Shown: positions 36,499-44,152 of the stretch, in pieces
Position numbering within the stretch: position 1 is the stretch's first letter
Layout of the letters: the number at the start of each line of letters is the position of its first letter
From: Alteripontixanthobacter sp.
GTDB lineage: Bacteria; Pseudomonadota; Alphaproteobacteria; Sphingomonadales; Sphingomonadaceae
Direction: 5' to 3'
DNA: 64,000 nucleotides
Assembly: GCA_039968605.1 (NCBI GenBank)
Contig: JBDVPM010000008.1
Location: 1,240,001-1,304,000 of the forward strand
Made by a program: the position numbers and the translations under genes
The notes under the pieces: model-generated
The model's input: only the letters and a program-made list of their open reading frames with translations
Databases searched by the model: none
What the model was told of the DNA's origin: nothing

Positions 36499-37393
36499 TC
36501 ATCCTGCCTCCCGTAACGCAGCGTGCCTGTTATCATTCGCCGCGCACCTTGGAATAAATACCCCCGATACGCCCTTGGGTGCGAAGTCCACCACCCGGTC
36601 ATCGCCCAGATACTGCACCGCCCCGCGATCAGTCTCGAAGACTGCCCGTCGACGAAATCAGATTGCCAGAAAAGCTGCCGTTTAGCTGAGCCATTACATA
36701 GGCCCGGCGTGCCTGCTCCACATCAGAGAAAAGATCGACGTTGAGAATGCCTGCATTGTTCAGCGCATCGAGTTCTTCCCCATTGATCGTCGTAATCGAT
36801 CCATTGTCGTCAACTGCAGGGACTTCAATCCGGCCAAAAACAGAATCCAGCCCGGTTAGCGGTGTGAGAGTGAGTAGCGGGCCATTGGTGTGTTCGACAA
36901 AGAAGGCCGAGAGGGGATCCCAAAAGCGTTCAACACGATCAATGTTATCCCCGGGCGTGAGCGTGGTGAGCAGAGGCCGCACGGTAGTGCTTGCATTAGA
37001 CAACAGAAAGTCAAACAGGATGCCCGCTGAGGTCTCGCCTATAAAACGAACCTTCCCACCTGATCGCTCAAACAGATCTTCTGCTGTTAGCTGCGTGATG
37101 GCCTTTCCATCAGCAGCTGTTGGTCCGGCTCCAAAGTTGAAGCTCCACAGCGCCGATACTGTGCTTCCCGGTTCTGAGACTGTGTTCGGATTATTGTAGG
37201 TCAACCGGTTGGCAAAATCCTCAATATCTTCGGCGGTCGCGCGCGAATAAGAAATATCGCCTGTCAAAACGTCAATTTCGACCCGTTCCAGAGCAAAGCG
37301 GAAGAGCAGATAGTACTCACTGCTGGCAAGTTCGCCATCAAGAAAATCAAAAAATGAAATCGACCGCAGATGCGCTGATCCCAAACGTTTCAT
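36499..37393 (-). pseudogene. Toxin-domain cassette with frameshift near its C terminus
   Basis: ATG 37393 opens a 254-codon frame (MKRLGSAHLRSISFFDFLDG, TAADGKAITQLTAEDLFERS, TINGEELDALNNAGILNVDL) that ends prematurely at 36629. In another frame from about 36640 the tail VFETDRGAVQYLGDDRVVDF continues to TGA 36499-36501, matching the toxin-tail segment elsewhere in this array. One indel near 36640 joins them. The catalytic class of the toxin domain is not recognised. The immunity gene at 36481 follows directly. Confidence 0.5.
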
Positions 37394-37447
37394 CTGCTAA
37401 CTGAACCGTCCGTTCATGGAAAAATTTACCGATAAGGTCAGCAAGAT

Positions 37448-38011
37448 TCATAGCGGGTCCTCCTCACTGATCGGCGCATCGACAATCATAAAGGCGTTCT
37501 CTCTATCCCGCCAATCCGGTCCAGAAGAGATAAACTCAGCTAGGCGTTCGATGGTCGCTCGCTCCCCAGCGGCCTCAACCGCAGGCGTTACGTTCTTCGC
37601 TTCTTCAATGCTCCAAACTCGGATTGGAAATACCTTCCAACGGCCTTTGTATGAACCACCACCATATTGTGTCATAAACACGCGGACGAGCTCATCGTTC
37701 TGTGTCGAATAAGCGAACTACATTATGTTCCGCTCACGATCAGCATCTTGCATGCGGACCTTGTCGCCGGTTTTGCTATCGACGAAGACACCGCCACCGC
37801 GTATACCTTTAGGTTGCAACACAATGTTTGGATCGGGCTTTGGCTGCATGTAGATCGTCGCGCCCGGCGTTTTGCTGACGTATTCTTTCATGTCCTCCAC
37901 CTGACCTTCACCCGCTTCTTGCGCTTCGACTTCATCATTACTTGGGCTGCAACCCGCCAACGCAATCGCTGACAGCAAAAGTGGCACGCCACCAAAATCA
38001 CTCAGATTCAT
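37448..38011 (-). pseudogene. Lipoprotein copy 2, interrupted by an in-frame TAG
   Basis: Strong ribosome-binding site GAGGAGG before ATG 38011. Signal and lipobox MNLSDFGGVPLLLSAIALAGC. The frame is open except for TAG at 37718-37720, at a position where the other copy has Tyr (LIYLAYVTREG). After the stop it continues FAYSTQNDELVRVFMTQYGG, KVFPIRVWS and ERATIERLAEFISS. Paralogue of 38062-38583. The 3' end (VDAPISEEDPL) overlaps a further short ORF at 37451. Confidence 0.65.
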
Positions 38012-38061
38012 AGCGGGTCCTCCTCGCTGATCAGCGCATCGATAATTATAAAGGCGTATTG

Positions 38062-38583
38062 TTACCCCTCCCAATCAGGCCATGAGGAAATAAATTGAGC
38101 TAGCCGCTCTAGAGTCGCGCGTTTTCCTGCTTCTTTAATTGAATCTGTAGAATGCTCGAACTCACTTCCGTTCCAGACCCGGATTGGGAACTTCTCCCAA
38201 CGCACCCCATGCCGATCCTCACCCAACTGGGTCGTAAAGACACGTACCGGCTTCCCCTCCCTGGTCACGTAAGCCAAGTAGATTAGCCTCTGCTCACGAT
38301 CCACCACTTGGGCCAGGATCGTATCGCCCGTCAGCTTATCGACCAGGGCAATCTTACTGTCGATGTCCGTCCAAATTATGCTTGGGTCCCTTGGAGTTTG
38401 ATCAAATATCTGCGCTTCGGGCGTCTTGCTGACATATTCTCTCACTTCAGACAGCTGCTGCTCCTCTTTTTCCTTCAGTGCATTCTCGCCACATGCACCC
38501 ACGGCAAGAGCCGCCAATGCAGCCCACCGAATACCGAAATGAATTACGCCGCCATCTCCAAATTGAATGTCGCTTCGCGCCAT
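38062..38583 (-). CDS. Lipoprotein copy 1 in the toxin/immunity array
   Basis: 173 aa. Possible signal IRWAALAALAVGAC with lipobox Cys, mature EVREYVSKTPEAQIFDQTP, then LVDKLTGDTILAQVVDREQR and KFPIRVWNGSEFEHS, ending ERLAQFISSWPDWEG. The start is uncertain: the ATG at 38583 lies within the 3' end of the upstream toxin relic. Envelope-located immunity lipoprotein is one possibility. Function otherwise unknown. Confidence 0.5.
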   Translation of the reverse strand: MARSDIQFGDGGVIHFGIRWAALAALAVGACGENALKEKEEQQLSEVREYVSKTPEAQIFDQTPRDPSIIWTDIDSKIALVDKLTGDTILAQVVDREQRLIYLAYVTREGKPVRVFTTQLGEDRHGVRWEKFPIRVWNGSEFEHSTDSIKEAGKRATLERLAQFISSWPDWEG

Positions 38584-38909
38584 GTGTCGCTATTGTCATT
38601 TGTAAGCGCTGAGCGCCCTACCGCGCGTTTATTGTAGCCGAGGTGGCTGCCGCCAGGTGTCTGACTATCGTGCTGGCTACGTCCGAAGCCGGCCGCTTCT
38701 AGTGTAGTCCAAATTTCGGGCGGCGCATCATTGAAAGCATTGATCGCCTCGATGCTTGTGAGCAGCGGCAGTGTGTTTCCAAAGGCCTCGAGAATGAAAT
38801 CAATTTGGATCAATAGTTCTCAAGCAGCTCGCCCTTCGAATGATTTCGCGTTCCGAATCTCGCGCGGAAAGATGTGCTGGATTTCATATGTAAAGAACCG
38901 ATCGCTCAT
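38544..38909 (-). pseudogene. AHH-type nuclease toxin cassette with in-frame TGA
   Basis: ATG 38909 overlaps the upstream immunity stop (ATGA). MSDRFFTYEIQHIFPREIRN resembles the His-containing start of AHH/HNH-superfamily toxin nucleases. TGA at 38820-38822 interrupts, then the same frame continues FILEAFGNTLPLLTSIEAIN, LEAAGFGRSQHDSQ and GGSHLGYN (the GSHxxYN motif typical of AHH toxins) before running into the unrelated ending FNLEMAA. Confidence 0.6.
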
Positions 38910-39583
38910 GCTAGCTCTCCCACAATCCGACATTGTTTCAGGTCCAGATCGACGTTGATCTTCGCCGCGACGAGCGCATCGACAACTTGTCCGTTTAAAA
39001 ACAGCATGGGTTTGAAAGCTTTTTCAACCCATAAATCTGGCCCCACCAGTGCTTTTCGAGAAAGTGCTACATCTCCATCTTCAAGATACGGCGCTAATTG
39101 ATACATTTTCTTTGCGGTATCTGGAATCTCGAACCAAAAGTCGACTTTCTTGCTCTCCTCTGGAACAAGGGTGTCTTTCGGCCCGCCATAATTGATGTAA
39201 TAGTGCTTTTCCGGCCAAGGCGTCTCCAGATCGGCCTTGAACAAAGGTACAGGCACCAATCCGCCTGACCCAAGATCAAACTGACTGATAACATCAGCAA
39301 TCCTTTGATTAACGGTTAGAAACGGACCAGCCCACCAAATATCCTTGACGCGTTTGGCGAACGCATCCTCATTCCAAACCGCAATGCTTTCGGGAAACTG
39401 ATTTGGGCGGATTGTACGCCCTTTGGCATTCATATCGCTTGCGTCCAACCCGTGGGGGGGGGGCAGCTGAACTCTGTATTGAGCGGGTGCCCAATCCTCA
39501 CCGATATACTTCTCCCGAATTCCCTGCTTTTGACCGAGCTCAGCATTCTGAAAAATTTGGCTGATATAAACTTCGCCACACAT
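38906..39583 (-). CDS. Imm11/DUF1629-like immunity protein
   Basis: 225 aa from ATG 39583, aligned with MSGKVWMSS of the neighbouring copy (MCGEVYISQIFQN). Later blocks IADVISQFDLGSGGLVPVPL, FKADLETPWPEKHYYINYGG and PDLWVEKAFKPMLFL, ending KQCRIVGE. The frame is open but contains a 10-base poly-C run (poly-G on the plus strand, 39454-39463) encoding LPPPHG. It follows a toxin relic and is followed by an AHH cassette at an ATGA overlap. Confidence 0.65.
   Translation of the reverse strand: MCGEVYISQIFQNAELGQKQGIREKYIGEDWAPAQYRVQLPPPHGLDASDMNAKGRTIRPNQFPESIAVWNEDAFAKRVKDIWWAGPFLTVNQRIADVISQFDLGSGGLVPVPLFKADLETPWPEKHYYINYGGPKDTLVPEESKKVDFWFEIPDTAKKMYQLAPYLEDGDVALSRKALVGPDLWVEKAFKPMLFLNGQVVDALVAAKINVDLDLKQCRIVGELA
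39454..39463 (-). repeat. G10 homopolymer tract inside an immunity gene
   Basis: Ten consecutive G on the plus strand, about 40 codons after the start of the gene at 38906-39583. Length change by one base would truncate the product, so the tract could act as a slip-strand switch or be a decay hotspot. Confidence 0.7.
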
Positions 39584-40032
39584 CAAATCACTCCCACCCA
39601 ACTCATCGCCGTCGGTTCTTCTGCCCAATTGTCATTCGCCGCCACCCGGTTATCGCCTTGATACTGCGTCGCCCCGCGATCGGTTTCGAAGATCAATTCG
39701 CCCAGCGCCCCGGTTGAGCCGTCCTCGCGGGCGTAGAAGCCCTCCGCGCGGACGGTCGTGCCGTTGGCGGGGTGATGCCGGCCGGCTGCGCATTCAGGCT
39801 GAAGGCGTTGATGCCGAACGCGGCCAGCGCGTTAAATGCGTTCACATTATTGCCGAAATGCTTCGCAACGCCAAGCAGCAAGCCACCGCTATCGCCTTCT
39901 AGTAGCAATACGCCATTAAGCGCATCATCGGCACCATTGGAGCCCAGCAAGCTAGCGAACCAGCCCATTTCCCGACTGAGAAACGCCCGCCCTATCATAT
40001 GCGCGCGTTGAAAGCCGGAGGTATTGCTAATG
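39584..40032 (-). pseudogene. Second toxin-tail relic (frameshifted)
   Basis: After the AHH relic's stop, the sequence reads TSGFQRAHMIGRAFLSREMG, GVLLLEGDSGGLLLGVAKHF and NVNAFNALAAFGINAFSLNA. In another frame it continues GTTVRAEGFYAREDGSTGAL and FETDRGATQYQGDNRV, ending MSWVGVI just before the next immunity ATG. Probably one toxin C terminus of HNH-like layout. The nuclease class is a guess from the RAHMIG spacing. Confidence 0.4.
39677..39783 (-). repeat. Shared toxin-tail segment, copy 2
   Basis: Gap-free partner of 34261-34367. See that entry for the comparison. Confidence 0.7.
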
Positions 40033-40452
40033 TTACGCGGACGCAAAACCTTGCGCAGCGCGCTCTCGGGTTGTTGTGTCCCAGCCTGCAAAGCCTGCTT
40101 CGTTCGAAAGACCAGCCAACGTATCGATAATAAAGCGATCATAATTTGGATGAGCGTCCGGCGTCGAGGGCCCGCCAAGAGACCCAACAGCGCTGTTCTG
40201 TATATTCCAGTTAAACCCAGCATCAACAAAGGCCTGTTGGACCTACGGGGGTGTGTTGCGCAATGCATCTCGCATATCAGGGCTGGCCAGAAGAGCCATC
40301 TTGTTACCGCTCGATTCAAGATTGAATCCAACGTCAGCCAGAAACTGATTAGCAATTACCGCATTTGGATCTGAAACACTTGTCCTTACCTGGGTAGGAA
40401 AAAGGTGCTGAATCTCGAACCGAAGCTGGATGTAACGAACAATATCGATCAT
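40033..40452 (-). pseudogene. AHH-type nuclease toxin cassette with in-frame TAG
   Basis: ATG 40452 overlaps the upstream immunity stop (ATGA). MIDIVRYIQLRFEIQHLFPT, ADVGFNLESSGNKMALLASP, then TAG at 40243-40245. The same frame continues QQAFVDAGFNWNIQNSAVGS, STPDAHPNYDRFIIDTLAGL and ends at TAA 40033. The IQHLFP and DAHPNYD pieces fit the metal/nucleic-acid motifs of AHH nucleases (usually HHLIPQ and SHPxYN). 140 codons in all; a stand-alone C-terminal domain without delivery part. Confidence 0.62.
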
Positions 40453-41120
40453 TGCGCATCTTCCGCAATCCGGCACTCTTCGAGCTGAAAGACGTCGCTC
40501 AACCCGATGTCATCAATTGCCTGTGCGAGCATGTCTGATAGGAATATCTTGTTATACAAGACCGCTTCGACCCAAATATCAGGGCCTTTCAGCGAATCTG
40601 CACTCATCGTAACAAAGTCATCCACCCAATCATCGACCTTCCAATATTGTTTTCCGGTTTCCTTTTCCACTACGAATTTCGATAATTTTGGGCTTCTTTC
40701 CGGGAGTATTGTGTCTTTTTGACTTCCGAAGTTTAATAAATAAAACTTTCCAGGATAACGTGTTTTAAGGTCAGCTTTGTAGATAGGAAACGGGATAAGT
40801 TCTCCACCTCCAAGATCAACGTTGGCGAGGACATCATAAAGTGAACCCTTTACACAATAGACCCCCCCCACGGAAAAAATATCATAGGCCCGCGCAAAAC
40901 ACTTTTCATCCCAGACTGCTGCAGCCCTAGGCATCTCGTTTCTGGAAAGACGCTCTCCGCGAGTATACCGCGTTATGGATTTGACAACCGTTTGCCCAAC
41001 TGGAGGAGGCGCGTGCCCTTCGGGGTCCCAGCCAGACCCAAACGACTGCCTGCGAAGGCCCAGCTTGTTGCCCACGTTGCTGTTACTAAACAGGCTGCTC
41101 ATCCAAACCTTGCCGCTCAC
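40449..41120 (-). CDS. Imm11/DUF1629-like immunity protein (best preserved copy)
   Basis: 223 aa from GTG 41120, overlapping the stop of a 43-codon ORF (GTGA). MSGKVWMSSLFSNSNVGNKL, VDLGGGELIPFPIYKADLKT, then GPDIWVEAVLYNKIFLSDML and the ending QLEECRIAED. These are the features shared by all six family members of this array. Cytoplasmic, no signal. It is upstream of an AHH nuclease relic at an ATGA overlap. Confidence 0.65.
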   Translation of the reverse strand: MSGKVWMSSLFSNSNVGNKLGLRRQSFGSGWDPEGHAPPPVGQTVVKSITRYTRGERLSRNEMPRAAAVWDEKCFARAYDIFSVGGVYCVKGSLYDVLANVDLGGGELIPFPIYKADLKTRYPGKFYLLNFGSQKDTILPERSPKLSKFVVEKETGKQYWKVDDWVDDFVTMSADSLKGPDIWVEAVLYNKIFLSDMLAQAIDDIGLSDVFQLEECRIAEDAQ

Positions 41121-41248
41121 GCCGCTTCTCCCGTCATCATTTTATCGTTCTCCAAAACGCTACATTGGTGAAGAAGACCAGTAAGTCCGAAGTTTGGAAG
41201 GCGATTGCCAATAAGGTCGGCAATTGTCGCATTTGGTTTAGGCGGCAT
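41117..41248 (-). CDS. 43-codon ORF coupled to the immunity gene
   Basis: MPPKPNATIADLIGNRLPNF and a short remainder with one Cys. A related start (MNLADLIGKFF) occurs at 37451, so it may be the leading piece of a lost cassette. It starts within the end of the immunity fragment at 41238 and ends in a GTGA overlap. It may not be functional. Confidence 0.35.
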   Translation of the reverse strand: MPPKPNATIADLIGNRLPNFGLTGLLHQCSVLENDKMMTGEAA

Positions 41249-41636
41249 AGCCTGGCCTCCCCTCAGGCCTGCCATAGTGCTTAAAACGAATTCCGGTTAC
41301 ACCGGCATCGTCCAGTCGGATACGAACGTGGTATGCGCAAAAACTCGAACCACTTATGTGCTTATCATGCCAGAATTTTGCATTTTTAATCTGGCAGTTA
41401 TCGAAGACATGTTTTGATGGACTATTACTTGTGGCCAAAGGAGGCGCCATCCACCCTAATCCCTTGTAGAGGACGTGTTCTGTCTTCTCATGGTGCACCG
41501 TGTCCAGGCGATTGCAGATTTGCCAGAACCAACACTTCTCAAGATGAGAACCATCCTCAACGATAAACTCCACGGATACGAATTGATGTGTATCAGGCTC
41601 AATCTCTTCGATCACTTCTCCGCCTTTGCCCGCATC
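41238..41636 (-). pseudogene. N-terminally truncated Imm11-like fragment
   Basis: About 132 codons from EVIEEIEPDTHQFVSVEFIV to FKHYGRPEGRPGYAA, including the C-terminal family pattern NAKFWHDKHISGSS. It has no start of its own. The upstream frame runs into the acyltransferase fragment, so a cassette exchange joined the two genes near 41630. Confidence 0.5.
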
Positions 41637-41875
41637 TTTTGCAGAACGTCGGGATCGACACTTCGAGCTACGATCGGATGAATGGAGACGGCCTTGTCGC
41701 CGGCAATCTGCTTGAAGTTGGCGAGCACTGCGGTTGCCAGCTGGCGGTTGGGGGCGATCAGGTCGAGTAGCCATATTTTTTCGCCACTCGTCCGGTCATC
41801 CTGGGCGAGACGGGTGGGAAAAACGCCGCCGGTGATCTGCTCGCGAATTTTAGTTGATTTCCGCCACCCAGACAT
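41612..41875 (-). pseudogene. Fragment of an RTX toxin-activating lysine acyltransferase (HlyC-like)
   Basis: 87 codons. IREQITGGVFPTRLAQDDRT, then SGEKIWLLDLIAPNRQLATA resembles the C-terminal part of HlyC-type acyltransferases (W/K-x-SGDRxWLxDLIAP). The N-terminal half with the catalytic His is missing; typical proteins are about 150-170 aa. It suggests the array once belonged to an RTX-type secreted toxin locus. The acyltransferase match is by motif only. Confidence 0.5.
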
Positions 41876-41937
41876 TCGCAAAGATAAAACTACTCCCAAA
41901 CCCTCAGCCGTCGAAAATCAACCACGCCCCGGGTGGC

Positions 41938-42549
41938 TCAGCAATCGAGCGCTTTTTCGACAAGTGATCCGATCTGCTGTTCAAACAGCCGATGGTGGAC
42001 TGGCTCCAGATCTTCAACTCCGAATTGGCGAGCGAGGCCGGCGCGGGCGTTGCGCATGACGGTCGGCATTCCGAAAAGCAGCGCCGCCAGGGTAATGCGC
42101 TCGTCCTCGCGAAGTTCGGGGCGGCATATGGCGATACAATGCCCGAGCGTTTTGAAAACTGGGTCGATCGTGTGCTTGCCTATGAGACTTAAAGCATCGG
42201 TCGGGTTTTGCTGCTCGCGAACTATGAATAGCGACCATGCCTCGCTTTCCGGGGATGTCATGATCCTGCACATTGCATCCACTATCGACTTGCACAGGGC
42301 AATCGCCTCGGCCTTGTCCTTTGGCTCGCCCCGCTCATAATCCACTTGCGAAAGCGCCGTCGCCAATCGTTCGGCGATATGTTCGGCGCAGGCGAGGTAA
42401 AGTCCGTGTTTGGAGCCGAAATGATAGGCGATCGCCGACAACGCCGCGCCGGCTTGTTCAGCAATGGCCCGCGTGCCCACAGCCTCGAACCCGTGCTTGC
42501 CAAATTCCGGGATCGCAACGGCGATCAGTTCTTGCTTGGTTGAGTTCAT
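41938..42549 (-). CDS. TetR-family repressor (CecR/DUF1956-like)
   Basis: 203 aa from ATG 42549. N-terminal HTH TKQELIAVAIPEFGKHGFEA, VGTRAIAEQAGAALSAIAYH and FGSKHGLYLACAEHIAERLA, the last typical of CecR-type regulators. The C-terminal ligand domain is all helical. It is divergent from the efflux operon with 52 bases between starts, so it most likely represses that operon and itself. Longer in-frame starts upstream would cover the promoter and were rejected. Confidence 0.85.
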   Translation of the reverse strand: MNSTKQELIAVAIPEFGKHGFEAVGTRAIAEQAGAALSAIAYHFGSKHGLYLACAEHIAERLATALSQVDYERGEPKDKAEAIALCKSIVDAMCRIMTSPESEAWSLFIVREQQNPTDALSLIGKHTIDPVFKTLGHCIAICRPELREDERITLAALLFGMPTVMRNARAGLARQFGVEDLEPVHHRLFEQQIGSLVEKALDC

Positions 42550-42556
42550 ACTGCCA

Positions 42557-42577
42557 TAGGTTCGTTCGACCGACCTA
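42557..42577. promoter_or_regulatory. Imperfect palindrome, candidate TetR operator
   Basis: TAGGTTCGTTCGACCGACCTA has matching outer arms TAGGT/ACCTA and partly matching inner bases. It lies centrally in the 52-base gap between the repressor and the efflux operon. Confidence 0.4.
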
Positions 42578-42601
42578 ATCTCTCGCATATAGGCGCCTTC
42601 C

Positions 42602-44152
42602 ATGTCAATCATGCCGCATGGCTGGAATTCGATTTTCACGACACACGATCGCATAAAAGCGGTGGTGCTGGGCCTGAGCAGTGCTGTCCTGCTGGCTGGC
42701 TGCTCGACCATGGCGCCGGATAGCGCGGCACCTGCAATAGTTGCGCAGCAGCCTGAAACCTTCGGCGCAAATGCGGCGGTAGGCGAGTATCGCCCCGCAG
42801 CATGGTGGCAATCCTACGAAGACCCTGTGCTGAACGCGCTGGTGGAAGAAGCTCTGCGCGAAAACCTCGATCTGGTGGAGGCTGCGGCGCGCCTGGCCCG
42901 CGCAAACGCGCAGGCGCGTATCGCACGATCGGCGCTGCTGCCTTCGCTTAATGGGACGGTTTCGGGCAGCTATTCCGACAGCCCGCTCGCCGGATCGGGT
43001 TTCGGCAGTCTCGGCAGTGCCGCAGTGCCGGGCGATGATCCGGCTGCGGAGCCGGTCGATACCGGCCCGGACAGGCTAACGGTCGAGAATTACGGAGTGA
43101 GCCTCGGCGCATCCTACGAACTCGACCTGTTCGGTCGCAATCGCAGCGAATTGGCTGCCGCGCGGGCCGATGCAGCAGCGGCGGCGCAGGATTACCGGAC
43201 CTTGCAACTGGCCGCGGCGAGCGAGGCGATCAGCAGCTATTTCGAGATTGTGGACGCGCGCCGACAAGTCCAACTGACGCTATCCACGGCAGACGTGCTG
43301 CGTGACCGGGTCGAGCGAACCGAGGACCGTTTCCAGCGCGGTTTGGCGGAAAGCTTCGAAGTCTACCAGCTGCGACAGGATCTGCGCAGCACGCAATCGG
43401 CGTTGCCAACGCGCGAGATCGCGCTTGAGAACGCCGCCAACCGCCTTGCCCTGGTGCTGGCGGATTATCCTGCCGAAACGCGCGGAAAAATAGACCGCTC
43501 CCTGCGGCCACGGCTGGACTTCTCGCCCGTTCCAACCGGCCTGCCGATCGAATTGCTGGCCCAGCGCCCCGATATCGCGGCGGCTTGGAACCGGCTGGAA
43601 GCGGCGCGGCTGCGGATCGGGGCGCGGCGGGCGGAGCGGTTTCCTATCCTCAGCCTCAACGGATCGCTCGGTACCCAGGCAGGCGATCCGGCGGGAGCTT
43701 TCGACTTCGTCAACAATTGGCTGACATCGCTCGCCGCCAGCGCTGTCGCGCCGCTTTTCGATGGGGGCCGGACCTCCGCCAATATCCGCGCTGCCCGTGC
43801 AACCTATGACGAACAGGCCGCTGCTTACGGTCGTACTGTCCTGTCCGCCCATGGTGAGGTCGTGACCGCGCTGGAAGAATATGAAGAGCAGCGCCAGCGC
43901 TACCGCATTCTTGCCGCGCAGGAACGTGAAGCGCAATCCGCCCTTTCGCTGCAGGCCGCGCGATTTCGGCGGGGTGTCGGAACCTACACCGCTTTCCTGG
44001 ATGCGCAGCGTGCTCTCTATCAGGTCGAGTCCGCGATTTCCGGTGCAGCCCGCGATGTCGCGCTGGCGCGTCTCGGCGTGCACCGCGCACTCGGCGGGGA
44101 CTGGACGACGGAAGACATCGCGCCCGACATTATCGACGGAGAAATACCTTGA
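42602..44152 (+). CDS. Outer-membrane efflux lipoprotein (NodT/TolC family)
   Basis: 516 aa. Lipoprotein signal with VLLAGCSTM, then two OEP repeats (AAWWQSYEDPVLNALVEEAL, GVSLGASYELDLFGRNRSEL, AQRPDIAAAWNRLEAARLRI, FLDAQRALYQVESAISG). Forms the trimeric outer-membrane channel of a tripartite pump. Stops in a TTGA overlap with the adaptor gene. ATG at 42611 is an alternative start. Confidence 0.92.
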   Translation: MSIMPHGWNSIFTTHDRIKAVVLGLSSAVLLAGCSTMAPDSAAPAIVAQQPETFGANAAVGEYRPAAWWQSYEDPVLNALVEEALRENLDLVEAAARLARANAQARIARSALLPSLNGTVSGSYSDSPLAGSGFGSLGSAAVPGDDPAAEPVDTGPDRLTVENYGVSLGASYELDLFGRNRSELAAARADAAAAAQDYRTLQLAAASEAISSYFEIVDARRQVQLTLSTADVLRDRVERTEDRFQRGLAESFEVYQLRQDLRSTQSALPTREIALENAANRLALVLADYPAETRGKIDRSLRPRLDFSPVPTGLPIELLAQRPDIAAAWNRLEAARLRIGARRAERFPILSLNGSLGTQAGDPAGAFDFVNNWLTSLAASAVAPLFDGGRTSANIRAARATYDEQAAAYGRTVLSAHGEVVTALEEYEEQRQRYRILAAQEREAQSALSLQAARFRRGVGTYTAFLDAQRALYQVESAISGAARDVALARLGVHRALGGDWTTEDIAPDIIDGEIP

